Shown here in pieces: positions 47,170-55,690 of a DNA stretch of 64,000 nt. The notes beneath the pieces were generated by a model. That model did no database searches, was not told the DNA's origin, and saw only the letters and a list, made by a program, of their open reading frames with translations. Every line of letters starts with the position of its first letter. Within the stretch, counting starts at the first letter, position 1. Where the stretch lies: the NCBI RefSeq assembly GCF_006716865.1, contig NZ_VFPT01000001.1, forward strand, positions 987,001 to 1,051,000, in the 5' to 3' direction. The translations under genes were made by a program, and so were the position numbers. The stretch is from Roseinatronobacter monicus. GTDB lineage: Bacteria; Pseudomonadota; Alphaproteobacteria; Rhodobacterales; Rhodobacteraceae.

Positions 47170-47871
47170 ATGAGGACGAATCTTATCTGCTCTGGCGGGC
47201 TGGACTCTGTTTCGCTTGCCCATATTCTGGCCGACCAAGGGGTATTGAAGCGCCTGACCTCTTTCGATTACGGCCAACGTCACCGCAAGGAACTGGACTA
47301 CGCGCAGGCCTGTGCCGAACGGCTGGGCGTTGCGCATCATGTCATCGACATGCGCTCTATCGGGGCGGCGCTGACGGGGTCTGCGCTGACAGATGATATC
47401 GCGGTGCCCGACGGCCACTATGCCGAAGACACCATGAAGGTCACTGTGGTGCCTAATCGCAACGCGATTATGCTAAGCATCGCGTATGGAATTTCTGCGG
47501 CACAGGATGACGACACTGTCGCCACCGCCGTGCATGGCGGCGATCATTTCATCTATCCCGATTGCCGCCCCTTATTCACGCAGGCATTCGATGCGATGCA
47601 GCGCGCGGCACTGGATGGTTACGCGGATATTGCCTTGCACACCCCGTTCGTGAACCGCTCCAAGGCCGATATCGTGCGCGAGGGCGCGCGCGTTGACACG
47701 CCTTTTGCGCAGACATGGTCATGCTACAAGGGTGGCGCGCAGCATTGCGGGCGCTGCGGCACCTGTGTCGAGCGGCGCGAGGCCTTTCATCTGGCGGGCA
47801 TTCCCGATCTCACAGCCTATGAAGACCCGGAATTCTGGCGGCAGGCCATAGGCCGCAGGGAGGCGGTCTGA
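47170..47871 (+). CDS. queC: 7-cyano-7-deazaguanine synthase QueC
   Basis: 233-residue ATP-dependent enzyme converting 7-carboxy-7-deazaguanine to preQ0. The PP-loop is CSGGLDSVSLAH (Leu where Met or Gln is usual), followed by SFDYGQRHRKEL and VVPNRNAIML. The zinc site is the Cys set SCYKGGAQHCGRCGTCVERREAF. It lies directly under the preQ1 riboswitch. queD starts at its last base (TGATG overlap of one base), followed by queE and queF: a complete route to preQ1 except for GTP cyclohydrolase I. Confidence 0.96.
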   Translation: MRTNLICSGGLDSVSLAHILADQGVLKRLTSFDYGQRHRKELDYAQACAERLGVAHHVIDMRSIGAALTGSALTDDIAVPDGHYAEDTMKVTVVPNRNAIMLSIAYGISAAQDDDTVATAVHGGDHFIYPDCRPLFTQAFDAMQRAALDGYADIALHTPFVNRSKADIVREGARVDTPFAQTWSCYKGGAQHCGRCGTCVERREAFHLAGIPDLTAYEDPEFWRQAIGRREAV

Positions 47872-48224
47872 TGTTTCGTATCACCAAGGAGTTCCATTTC
47901 TCGGCCTCGCATCAACTGTCACATCTGCCAGCGGATCATCAATGTGCAAGGCTACATGGGCATAACTACATCGTCGTGGTCGAGCTTGCCGCCCCGGACC
48001 TGAATGCAGACGGGTTCGTGCGTGACTACCATGAACTCAAGCCGCTCAAGGCCTATATCGACGACACTTTTGATCACCACCACCTTGATGATGTTCTGGA
48101 GGTTCCCTCAACAGCCGAGAACCTTGCGCGCCATTTCTACGACTGGTGCAAGGCGCGCTGGTCCGAGACGGCGGCAGTGAAAGTGTCGGAAACGCCCAAG
48201 ACATGGGCCGAATACCGGCCATGA
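47871..48224 (+). CDS. queD: 6-carboxytetrahydropterin synthase QueD
   Basis: 117-residue member of the PTPS/QueD family making 6-carboxytetrahydropterin from dihydroneopterin triphosphate. Zinc and catalytic motifs: [12 protein letters not shown] (His), CARLHGHNY (catalytic Cys and two zinc His), DYHELKPLK, and FDHHHLDD. The C-terminal Glu is in [10 protein letters not shown]. Normal length. The start shares a base with the queC stop, and the queE start overlaps its own stop (ATGA). Confidence 0.95.
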   Translation: MFRITKEFHFSASHQLSHLPADHQCARLHGHNYIVVVELAAPDLNADGFVRDYHELKPLKAYIDDTFDHHHLDDVLEVPSTAENLARHFYDWCKARWSETAAVKVSETPKTWAEYRP

Positions 48225-48928
48225 GCCTGCGCATCGCTGAAATTTTCGGCCCCACCATTCAGGGTGAGGGCGCATTGATCGGAGAGCCGACAGTGTTTGT
48301 TCGTGCTGGCGGGTGCGATTACCGCTGTGTGTGGTGCGACTCGCTGCATGCTGTGGATACGGCATTTCGTCACCAGTGGCAGAAGATGAGTGCGCAAGCG
48401 GTGTGGGACGACGTGCGCGCGCTGTCAGGTGGGCAGCCGCTCACAGTCTCGCTGTCCGGCGGCAACCCCGCCATTCAGGACTTCGCGCCGCTTATCGCGC
48501 TTGGCAAGGCCAAAGGTTACCGGTTTGCCTGTGAAACCCAAGGGTCGATTGCGCGGCCATGGTTTGCCGATCTCGACACGCTGGTCCTCAGCCCAAAGCC
48601 GCCATCGGGCGGCGAGGTGATGGATTGGGCGGCGTTTGAGCTATGCGTGGCTGCGGCAGGGGCGCGCCCCAAAACCGTCCTGAAAATCGTGATCTTTGAC
48701 GAGGTGGATTATGCCTGGGCCAAGGATGCCGCCAGCAGATACCCCGATCTTCCGCTCTATCTGCAACCGGGCAATCCCGATGTGGACCCAGATCATGCGG
48801 TCGATCTGGCTGCGTGCACGGATCGGTTGTTATGGCTGGTCGACAAGGTAACGCAAGACAGATGGTTCACCGCGCGCGTGCTGCCGCAGCTTCATGTGCT
48901 GATATGGGGCAACAAGCGCGGTGTCTGA
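48221..48928 (+). CDS. queE: 7-carboxy-7-deazaguanine synthase QueE
   Basis: 235-residue radical SAM enzyme forming the deazapurine ring. The iron-sulfur Cys triad is C32-x3-C36-x2-C39 ([12 protein letters not shown]). The N-terminal [13 protein letters not shown] and the central [11 protein letters not shown] (GGE-like SAM motif) are conserved. The start at 48221 (MSLRIAEI) overlaps the queD stop by 4 bases; an upstream in-frame ATG at 48146 is inside queD. queF follows after 24 bases. Confidence 0.95.
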   Translation: MSLRIAEIFGPTIQGEGALIGEPTVFVRAGGCDYRCVWCDSLHAVDTAFRHQWQKMSAQAVWDDVRALSGGQPLTVSLSGGNPAIQDFAPLIALGKAKGYRFACETQGSIARPWFADLDTLVLSPKPPSGGEVMDWAAFELCVAAAGARPKTVLKIVIFDEVDYAWAKDAASRYPDLPLYLQPGNPDVDPDHAVDLAACTDRLLWLVDKVTQDRWFTARVLPQLHVLIWGNKRGV

Positions 48929-48952
48929 CGAATGTGCAAAAAGGAAACGCTG

Positions 48953-49417
48953 ATGACGGAAACGATCTATAGCGGGCTGAAGCAACTGGGCGAGGCAACA
49001 GACCTGCCCGACAGCCCGGAAACTGCGGAGTTGGAGCGTGTTCAGAACCCGCAGGCCGATATCGCCTATTGCGTGCGGTTTGTGGCGCCTGAATTTACCT
49101 CGCTTTGTCCTATGACGGGCCAGCCAGATTTCGCGCATCTGGTCATCGACTATGTGCCGGGGGATTGGCTGGTCGAGAGCAAATCCTTGAAGCTGTACCT
49201 AGGATCATTCCGCAATCACGGCGCGTTTCATGAGGATTGCACCATCTCGATCGCGCGGCGGCTGTTCGCGTTTCTTGACCCGCAATGGCTGCGGATTGGC
49301 GGCTATTGGTATCCACGCGGCGGCATTCCAATCGACGTATTCTGGCAAACCGGGCCATTGCCCGAAGGTGTTTGGATACCAGATCAAGGTGTTGCCCCGT
49401 ATCGTGGGCGCGGCTAG
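48953..49417 (+). CDS. queF: NADPH-dependent preQ0 reductase QueF (type I)
   Basis: 154-residue tunnel-fold enzyme reducing preQ0 to preQ1. Catalytic Cys is C52 in [12 protein letters not shown], and the QueF motif ESKSLK is at 75-80, followed by [15 protein letters not shown]. This is the short, unimodular form. The start at 48953 (MTETIYSG) is behind AAGGAAACGCTG; an in-frame ATG at 48932 precedes that RBS. Its product preQ1 is the ligand expected for the riboswitch before queC, so the operon can be regulated by its own end product. Confidence 0.95.
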   Translation: MTETIYSGLKQLGEATDLPDSPETAELERVQNPQADIAYCVRFVAPEFTSLCPMTGQPDFAHLVIDYVPGDWLVESKSLKLYLGSFRNHGAFHEDCTISIARRLFAFLDPQWLRIGGYWYPRGGIPIDVFWQTGPLPEGVWIPDQGVAPYRGRG

Positions 49418-49430
49418 GGCAACCGCGCCC
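49406..49430. terminator. Hairpin between convergent queF and rpoH2
   Basis: Perfect 8-bp stem GGGCGCGG (49406-49413) / CCGCGCCC (49423-49430) overlapping the queF stop codon. A second, imperfect hairpin follows in 49440-49475 and then a T-rich stretch GATGTTTTGTT. Together they probably separate the two convergent genes. Confidence 0.5.
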
Positions 49431-49490
49431 GCACAACACCGCGGGCAAGTGTGCTGAATTACACCCTTGCCGCGCGATGTTTTGTTGGGT

Positions 49491-50369
49491 TCACGACAGC
49501 AGGCTCAACACTTCGCTGGAACTTCCCTCAAGGCTGGCTCGCATTTTCTGAAACGCGACGACTTGTATCTGACGGACGCGCTCTTTGGATAGGTTCAACT
49601 CTTCGCCAAGCGATTCCAATGTGCTGGGCTGTTCCAGCAACATGCGCTTGCGTATGATAAGCCGCTCGCGTTCTGACAGGCTTGCCATCGCATGAAGCAG
49701 CCATTCACGCAGTTGCGCCCTGTCGTGTGACTGTTCGATCTTGGCCTCGGCCTGCTCCGCGTCATCTTCGAGGGAGTCGATCCATTCCCGCCCGTCTTCA
49801 TCCTGCGATTGCAGTGCATTCAGCGAGAAATCCCCGCCCGCGAGCCGACCATCCATGAACTCGACATCATGGAGTGGTATTTTCAGTTCGCCGGCCACCG
49901 ATTTGCGGATTTCGGCGCTGTTGATCTCTTCGCCGCGCGCCAATGCTTCGCGCTCGAACTTTGCTTTCACGCGCTTATAGTTGAAAAACAGCGACTTCTG
50001 GTTCGAGGTCGATCCGACCCGCACCATCGACCAGTTGCGCATCAGGTAGTCCTGAATGCTGGCGCGTATCCACCATGTCGCATAGGTCGAGAAGCGCAAC
50101 TCGCGGTCGGGATCAAACTTGTTTGCCGCTTTCATCAGACCCATTCCTGCCTCTTGAATAAGGTCATTCATGGGCATTCCGTAGCGGCGGAATTTTGAGG
50201 CGATTGAGACAGCAAGACGCATGTAAGCGTTAATCAGACGGTGCAACGCCTGCTCATCCCCATGATCGCGCCAAGCGCGGGCAAGCGCCCACTCAGTTTC
50301 TGCATCCAGCATCTCGGCTTTCATAGCGAGGCGGGCGGTGCGGCGGTCGTCTTGGATATCAAGTTGCAT
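49491..50369 (-). CDS. rpoH2: RNA polymerase sigma-32 factor RpoH2
   Basis: 292-residue group 3 sigma factor of the heat-shock type. Region 2 reads FRRYGMPMNDLIQEAGMGLM and FSTYATWWIRASIQDYLMRN; the RpoH-specific box follows as NQKSLFFNYKRVK; region 4.2 HTH is LESLGEELNLSKERVRQIQ. In Rhodobacterales the second RpoH is part of the singlet-oxygen and stress cascade under RpoE/ChrR. The divergence from the canonical RpoH box suggests RpoH2 rather than RpoH1. RBS ACAGGAG precedes the ATG. I could not see a clear RpoE-type promoter upstream. Confidence 0.88.
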   Translation of the reverse strand: MQLDIQDDRRTARLAMKAEMLDAETEWALARAWRDHGDEQALHRLINAYMRLAVSIASKFRRYGMPMNDLIQEAGMGLMKAANKFDPDRELRFSTYATWWIRASIQDYLMRNWSMVRVGSTSNQKSLFFNYKRVKAKFEREALARGEEINSAEIRKSVAGELKIPLHDVEFMDGRLAGGDFSLNALQSQDEDGREWIDSLEDDAEQAEAKIEQSHDRAQLREWLLHAMASLSERERLIIRKRMLLEQPSTLESLGEELNLSKERVRQIQVVAFQKMRASLEGSSSEVLSLLS

Positions 50370-50906
50370 GCGCTTACTCCTGTTTTGAGGTGTTTACGCA
50401 GTGGACGCTTGGTCAGTTCAGAATAAGATGCGGGTGTGCCGTTTTGGCGCGGCACAAGGTAAATTCCGACCACCTGTCGCAAACGCGCCCTATATTGCGA
50501 ACGGGCGCTTCGCGGCAGAGGTGAAGCGGCAACAGGCCCAGAACAGAAGCGGCGCCAAGGCAAAGAGTGCTATGACGCCTGCGATCTTTGACTCACGGTT
50601 TGGGGGTTAAAGCCCGATTGACTTGTGCATTTCTGCAATTACCCCAGAATAGTTCCCACTTTTCAGAGAAAGCGCACAAAGGTTCACAAGCTGAATGAAC
50701 TTCATGTCTGTAGCCTTCGGAGGCTCTCGATACTCTCCGGTCCAAAGCCTTTCAGCCATCATATAAGCTACATTAGCAACGTCATCACGCTCGATCTTTA
50801 CAGTTTAGTCCGCCATATTCGTGCCCAAATACTAAGTTTTCGATAGGTAAAGTTTGGTCAAGAATCACGGGAAGTTAATCTCTTGGGACTTTTAATTCTC
50901 GGTTCA
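50370..50906. other. Transition between core genome and accessory region
   Basis: The first 230 bases (to about 50600) are GC-rich like the core and contain a hairpin GTGCCG/CGGCAC near 50435-50455 but no gene I can support. A plus-strand frame at 50401-50610 encodes 69 residues without recognisable features. From about 50610 composition shifts to AT-rich, which I take as the left edge of the accessory region. No tRNA gene, integrase or att-like long repeat was found here. Confidence 0.5.
50607..50816 (-). pseudogene. Short reading frame with an in-frame stop, possible gene remnant
   Basis: On the minus strand an ATG at 50816 is followed after three codons by TAA, and the same frame then stays open for 65 more codons to a stop at 50607. 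The translated part (VKIERDDVANVAYMMAERLW ... MHKSIGL) has an ordinary amino-acid mix, which is unusual for random sequence. Either it is a gene with a nonsense mutation or a 51-residue gene starting at the ATG at 50762. I do not recognise the family and saw no clear RBS. Confidence 0.3.
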
Positions 50907-51254
50907 GCCCAGAGGGATGCCCAGCTTTGTGAGTTCCTGCCGAGCATAACCGACTGCAATCTCTTTCATCAAGCCGAGTGTCACACCCCCTGCCTTCTGG
51001 GCCGAATCTTTTGTTTTGTCCCAAACGGTATCACTGCGGATGGCCGCGAGGTAGTCATGACCTTGATTGGTGATCCTGAAAACCCCGTCATTTACCTCTA
51101 AAAACAGCCCAGCATCCGAGAGCCATTTTCCGTGCATGTAGCGCTTCAACTCTTCTTCACTTGGGCTGAGGCAAATCGGCATCACAAGGTAAGGCTCTTG
51201 TAATTGTTCTGCTTCAAAAAGCATTTCTCGAATGAAGTCATCGTCTCGCGTCAT
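50904..51254 (-). CDS. DUF2513 domain protein
   Basis: 116-residue cytoplasmic protein of the DUF2513 family: N-terminal RDDDFIREMLFEAEQ, central winged-helix-like part (WLSDAGLFLEVNDGVFRITNQGHDYL, cited as LSDAGLF and ITNQGHDYLAAIRSDTVWDK), and the C-terminal GGVTLGLMKEIAVGYARQEL. These proteins are common in phage- and island-borne DNA and have no assigned function. The start at 51254 (MTRDDDF) is behind GAAAGGTGAACC; the frame is open to 51305. It is the first accessory gene after rpoH2. Confidence 0.85.
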   Translation of the reverse strand: MTRDDDFIREMLFEAEQLQEPYLVMPICLSPSEEELKRYMHGKWLSDAGLFLEVNDGVFRITNQGHDYLAAIRSDTVWDKTKDSAQKAGGVTLGLMKEIAVGYARQELTKLGIPLG

Positions 51255-51693
51255 TGGTTCACCTTTCAATAAACAGATTGAACATAACATGAACATACAT
51301 CTCATTCAACCCAGTGAAAACCAGTGCGCTCCAAATATAATGTGGGGCAGATTGTTGCCGGTTTTTCGGATTATCTAATGAAAACAATGACTTGCTGGGA
51401 GATATGGCGGAGACGATGTCCGCCAGGTCAAGTCCGTTAACAAGTTTAATCAATAAAAATCAGATGCTTGAGATTGTATTGATTTGAGTTTGTGCAGCAA
51501 AATGTGCAGCAAGAAAAGTGGGAGTAGGTCGATGGCCGTACACGTCGGCAGATCATGGTGGGCTAATAGACTTCTAGGCGATTTGTGACTAGTGCTTGTA
51601 CGGCGGTAGCCATGAAGATGGTATCTTTGGGTTATCGTGAGCCATCGTTCGAAATAATAGCGCCCTGCGCAGTTTCAACGTCTTGCAATCTAG
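51255..51693. other. AT-rich intergenic region with a short direct repeat
   Basis: 439 bases between the DUF2513 gene and the HNH gene. I see no convincing reading frame. There is a tandem 10-base repeat TGTGCAGCAA at 51491-51500 and 51503-51512. The part next to the HNH gene should contain the 3' end of the defence operon transcript, but no clear terminator hairpin is visible. Confidence 0.4.
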
Positions 51694-52551
51694 TCAGGTA
51701 ACTAACCGCGAAAGCTGTGGATCATTGCGCACGACGACACACCACTTCGCAACGGCAGAGAGATCTGCGGATGGATTGGTTAGTTCGCGAATGCGTGAAC
51801 GTACTGAGGTAATCTTCATTTTGGCGGCGGGGTTGTTGCCCTGACTACATCGGCCTCTTGCCTCAACGAAGTCACCGATCAGGAGGTCTACTTTTTGCCA
51901 AACTTTGCGTCGCGCCTCTGCCAAAGGTCCGTGTTCGTTCAACTTAAGTCGGTCTATAGTGATGTAGACTCGTTCCTGCTCCCAAGCTGATGATCCAGGC
52001 GTTGGAATCGCCTTACCTTCTTCATCAAAGGCTATCAACGCCACGTCATCATCATCGATCGGATCCAAAAGATAACGAGACTCTGATTCTTCCTTTGGAG
52101 CAACAAAACTTGAGCACAAAGAACCTGCCTGCAGCGGAAACCAACCTCCCTTCTTACGATTGCCAACGGTACCACAAACCCGAAAATTCATAAAGTTGAA
52201 GGCAAGCCACCAATATCCATCGCGAACCGTACCATCGAGATCCCGTGCTTCCTTCTTCGGACGAAAGTGCTCGACATCGTAATGTGAATAAAGATCACGG
52301 GTCTCAGAGAACCAGCATTTACCACCAGAAAGAGCCAGCATCCAAGGTTTTAGATCCCCCCAGTGCTTGCGATTGGCGTCGATCAATGCGTTACGTGCTT
52401 CCCGATCGCCAGCAGTCTCAAACGCCGCCATATCGTTGAGAAGCTGCGCTGACCTTGCGAGCCAATCATCCCACTGAACTTGTGTCCAAGGCTCCCACCC
52501 CGGAATATCCGTGTCGGTTGGCAATTTATGTTCAAGGTCAATCCAGATCAC
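51694..52551 (-). CDS. ptuB: HNH endonuclease-like protein, Septu PtuB type
   Basis: 285-residue protein. The centre matches the HNH nuclease core of PtuB-type effectors: GGKCWFSETRD (C79), YDVEHFRPKK (H95), then YWWLAFNFMNFRVCGTVGNR (cited to 20) and KKGGWFPL. The two zinc-binding CxxC pairs usual in the family are incomplete here (C79-x2-S82; C126-x2-V129). It starts with GTG, overlapping the ATPase stop (GTGA), so translation depends on the gene before it. With that ATPase it resembles the PtuA/PtuB (Septu) anti-phage pair. Its frame is intact although the ATPase gene is interrupted, so expression is doubtful. Confidence 0.72.
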   Translation of the reverse strand: MIWIDLEHKLPTDTDIPGWEPWTQVQWDDWLARSAQLLNDMAAFETAGDREARNALIDANRKHWGDLKPWMLALSGGKCWFSETRDLYSHYDVEHFRPKKEARDLDGTVRDGYWWLAFNFMNFRVCGTVGNRKKGGWFPLQAGSLCSSFVAPKEESESRYLLDPIDDDDVALIAFDEEGKAIPTPGSSAWEQERVYITIDRLKLNEHGPLAEARRKVWQKVDLLIGDFVEARGRCSQGNNPAAKMKITSVRSRIRELTNPSADLSAVAKWCVVVRNDPQLSRLVT

Positions 52552-53156
52552 TCATTTGCCTCATCGCGTAGGATCTCATTAATTATATCGTCGGCGATCC
52601 GATTTTGCTCGGCTTGCTCCTCGGGTGTCAATGTCGGTTTTCGGAACTTCTGGTGCTGCGCCATCTTGCGAACAAAAAGCGCATAATCGGGATCACGGAA
52701 GTCAGATGTCGAAAAGCCGAGATCAGCGAGCTCCGCGGAAAGCCGAGAGAGTTCAGCATCCTCATCAACACTGCGGGGAGATTTCACAAATAACTCATTT
52801 CTTCTGAAAAGGCGCCGCTCGGTTTCTATATCCAATGTGGATGACAGACCAAAAAGCTCGCTCTTTAGCAGTCCAGTTACTCCCATCCCCTGGGGGTGTT
52901 CGTCGGGTACTTCGACTACGGACCGATTTCCTATGCGCCGGAGGATGTGTACTTGCTCCCTTTTAAGGCTCCCAACCATCATCGGATCATGGGTGGTGAT
53001 CAGAATCTGGGAACCGCCGGAGGTTAGCTTGTCCTGTTCTGCTCCAAGAACCCCTTCAATGTCGTCGAAGTAGCGCAGCTTCCAGATTGGATTGATGTGT
53101 GTGTCTGGCTCGTCAAGCAAGAACAAGCAGTGATCTTCGCGAGTAATGCGCATTAG
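52548..53156 (-). pseudogene. ptuA: 3' part of IS21-interrupted PtuA-like AAA ATPase
   Basis: C-terminal 200 residues of the ATPase whose 5' part is at 55745-56932. It carries Walker B and the D-loop (CLFLLDEPDTHINP; D409-E410 in the reconstructed numbering) and the switch His (ILITTHDP, H450). After these comes a helical region to the end (LRDEANE). The frame runs upstream into the insertion sequence to 53258, but that extra part is IS sequence. Joining MRITRED across one copy of CATTAG restores a continuous frame, so this was a single gene of about 596 codons. Confidence 0.85.
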
Positions 53157-53192
53157 TGTTGAGCGACAACCACCTTGGCCGGTAGCGACAAC

Positions 53193-53262
53193 CATCTTGG
53201 CCGGTGGCGCTGATCGGAGGGCGGGCTTGCCCGCCTGGAGGTCAGCGCCACCGGCCAAGATG
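53193..53262 (+). repeat. Long perfect inverted repeat at the left end of the IS21 element
   Basis: Two 21-base arms (53193-53213 and 53242-53262) are perfectly complementary. The 28-base spacer itself folds (GGCGGGC 53220-53226 / GCCCGCC 53229-53235). The left arm includes the internal terminal-repeat core CTTGGCCGGT. The hairpin is followed by ATTTTGGG and lies just upstream of istA, so it could stop outside transcription from entering the element. Confidence 0.85.
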
Positions 53263-53291
53263 ATTTTGGGTTAGGTGCTGGTCGCTGCGGG

Positions 53292-54842
53292 TTGATAAGC
53301 CGGAAGCCTCTACGTTCCAACGGAGGACCCCGGTTGGCCTATCAATCCATCACCGACCAGCAATTGAGATTATACATGACCGACCTCAAAAATCACAGCC
53401 AATGCACATCAGCCGCCCGTGCCGGGTTCAGCGAAAGAACCGCTCGGCGATTTGATGCAGATCCAACGCCCCCTTCACAGCGCAAGATTGTTCACGGGCG
53501 TACAGTATCCGATCCTCTTGAAGGGTATTGGGAGAATGACATCCTTCCTGTTCTGGAGAACGACAATGCCCTGCAGGCCGTGACGTTGTTGCGTCACCTC
53601 CAGGGTCTACATCCTTTGGCTTTTCCAGATGATCGCATCCGCCGAACCCTGGAGCGAAGGGTCCGGCAGTGGCGCGCGCTTAAAGGCCCGGAGCGCGACA
53701 TCATTTTTCGCCAGACACCAGAGCCAGGCTATATGGCACAGTCCGACTTCACCCATGCAGCCGAGCTGGAAGTGACCATTGCAGGCGCACCATTCCCGCA
53801 CCTGCTTTATCATTTCGCAATGGTCTATAGCCGCTGGGAACATGTTGGTGTTGTCTTGGGCGGGGAGAGTTTTACGGCCTTGGCCGAGAACCTCCAGCAG
53901 GCGTTGTGGGCCTTGGGGGGTGTTCCACAAAACCATCGTACGGATAGTCTTTCAGCCGCATTTCGAAATCTGACGCGTGACGAGTGTGAGGATATTACCA
54001 AGCGCTATGAAGCGTTCGTCGGTCATTATGGTATGGATGCCAGTCGCAACAACCGTGGTGAAGCCCATGAGAATGGCGCCGTGGAATCGCAGAACCGTCA
54101 CTTGAAGAAGGCCATCGCACAGGCACTGATCCTGCGCGGCAGCCGTGATTTTGCATCTGTGGCCGAGTATCGTCGTTTCATTGATATGCTGGTGGCGCGG
54201 CGCAATCGACAGCGTATGGAAGCGGTTGAGGTAGAACAGCTGCATCTTAAACCTTTGCCGCCGCGGCGCACCACAGACTATACGGAAGTTATCGTGCCGG
54301 TCACAAGAATGGGCGGCTTCAGGGTCAAAAGCATCTTTTACAGCGCGCCGTCACAGCTCATCGGGCAGCGTTTGCGCATCCATCTATATGATGACCGCCT
54401 CGACGCATTCTTGGGCAGCACCCTTGTCGCAACGCATCCCCGTGGCCGAGGCCGTAACGATGGCCATCGTGTCCATGTCATCAATTACCACCACGTTATC
54501 CATGCCTTGAAGCGCAAACCACAGGCTCTTTGGAGCTCGATCTACCGCGATAGCCTCTTCCCCCGCACCGAATACGCGCAGGCCTGGGAAGTGCTACAGC
54601 ACAGCCTGCCGCGACGCGACGCCTGCCGCCGCATGGTCGCTCTGCTCTTTATTGCCCACGATCAAGCCTGCGAAGCGGAATTGGCACGTCTTCTTGCTGA
54701 CGATCTCGGCTCTGGTTTGATACCGGACCCAAAGACGCTCGCGACACAGCTCACCCCTAAACACGCGGTGCTGCCAAAGGATGTTGTGGTTTCTCATCCG
54801 TCGCTGGACAGCTTCGATGCGCTGCTGGAGGTACGCGCATGA
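53292..54842 (+). CDS. istA: IS21-family transposase IstA
   Basis: 516-residue transposase. The N-terminal HTH region is NHSQCTSAARAGFSERTARR. The DDE integrase core shows AQSDFTHAAELEV (Asp), NHRTDSLSAAF (Asp) and HENGAVESQNRHLKKAIAQA (Glu). A mu-type C-terminal barrel follows. The start is uncertain: TTG at 53292 gives the full frame, and TTG at 53334 is closer to the usual N-terminus. It overlaps istB by 4 bases (ATGA), the classical IS21 arrangement. No damage is seen. Confidence 0.92.
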   Translation: MISRKPLRSNGGPRLAYQSITDQQLRLYMTDLKNHSQCTSAARAGFSERTARRFDADPTPPSQRKIVHGRTVSDPLEGYWENDILPVLENDNALQAVTLLRHLQGLHPLAFPDDRIRRTLERRVRQWRALKGPERDIIFRQTPEPGYMAQSDFTHAAELEVTIAGAPFPHLLYHFAMVYSRWEHVGVVLGGESFTALAENLQQALWALGGVPQNHRTDSLSAAFRNLTRDECEDITKRYEAFVGHYGMDASRNNRGEAHENGAVESQNRHLKKAIAQALILRGSRDFASVAEYRRFIDMLVARRNRQRMEAVEVEQLHLKPLPPRRTTDYTEVIVPVTRMGGFRVKSIFYSAPSQLIGQRLRIHLYDDRLDAFLGSTLVATHPRGRGRNDGHRVHVINYHHVIHALKRKPQALWSSIYRDSLFPRTEYAQAWEVLQHSLPRRDACRRMVALLFIAHDQACEAELARLLADDLGSGLIPDPKTLATQLTPKHAVLPKDVVVSHPSLDSFDALLEVRA

Positions 54843-55660
54843 CCTCCCGGGAGATCGACATCCACACGCTGCCCAGCATGCTGAGCGCCCTGCGCTTACC
54901 CAGCTTCCACAAGCTATGGCAGGAAATCGCCACACGAGCCGATACCGAAGGCTGGCCGGCTGCGCGCTTCCTGGCCGTGCTGGCCGAATACGAACTCGCC
55001 GAGCGGGACATGCGCCGCATGCGCCGTCATCTGAATGAATCCCAGCTCCCAGCTGGAAAGACTTTGGCAACCTTCGATTTCAAAGCTCTGCCTACCTTAC
55101 CACGCGCCCGGGTCGAAGCTCTGGCTGCGGGAGATTGGTTGGACGGCGGCGCAAACCTGATCGCCATTGGCAACTCCGGCACGGGCAAGACCCACATTCT
55201 CTGTGCCATTGGCCATGCCCTGATCGAAGCAGGCCATAGGGTCTTCTATACCCGGACCAGCGATCTTGTCCAAAGACTGCAAGCCGCACGTCGGGATCTG
55301 GTGCTCGAAGCAGCTTTGGCCAAGCTCGACAAATTTGACCTGATCATCCTTGATGACATTACCTATGCCCACAAGGATCAGGCCGAAACCGGGGTGCTCT
55401 TCGAACTGATTGCCCGGCGATACGAATATCGCAGCATCGCCATCGCGGCCAATCAGCCGTTCAGTGGATGGGATCAAATCTTTCCCGACAAAGCCATGAC
55501 CGTCGCGGCCATCGACCGACTTGTCCACCATGCCAGCATTCTTGAGATGAATGCGCAAAGCTTTCGCCAAAGAAGCGCTGCGGCCAACATGAAAATGCAA
55601 AACGAAGCCTCAGCGACAACCAAAAACGACAACCAAGAAGAAGGAAAAAACCTGACCTAA
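54839..55660 (+). CDS. istB: IS21-family ATPase IstB
   Basis: 273-residue AAA+ helper ATPase of IS21 transposition, related to DnaC/DnaA. Walker A is IGNSGTGKTHIL and Walker B is LIILDDITYAHKDQ; the sensor-like segment IAIAANQPFSGWDQIFPDKA follows. The N-terminal helical part (about 1-90) contacts IstA. The C-terminus is short and polar. Together with istA it should make a functional element. Confidence 0.93.
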   Translation: MTSREIDIHTLPSMLSALRLPSFHKLWQEIATRADTEGWPAARFLAVLAEYELAERDMRRMRRHLNESQLPAGKTLATFDFKALPTLPRARVEALAAGDWLDGGANLIAIGNSGTGKTHILCAIGHALIEAGHRVFYTRTSDLVQRLQAARRDLVLEAALAKLDKFDLIILDDITYAHKDQAETGVLFELIARRYEYRSIAIAANQPFSGWDQIFPDKAMTVAAIDRLVHHASILEMNAQSFRQRSAAANMKMQNEASATTKNDNQEEGKNLT

Positions 55661-55690
55661 AGACAGTAAAAAACACAACCCCGGCGGCCG

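Noticed and set aside
50401..50610. 69-codon plus-strand frame after rpoH2
   Set aside because: No RBS, no recognised motif, and low-complexity Gln/Ala/Lys content typical of a GC-rich chance frame.
50370..51693. tRNA-linked integration site or integrase for the accessory region
   Set aside because: No tRNA fold, no tyrosine or serine recombinase motif, and only a 10-base tandem repeat was found.
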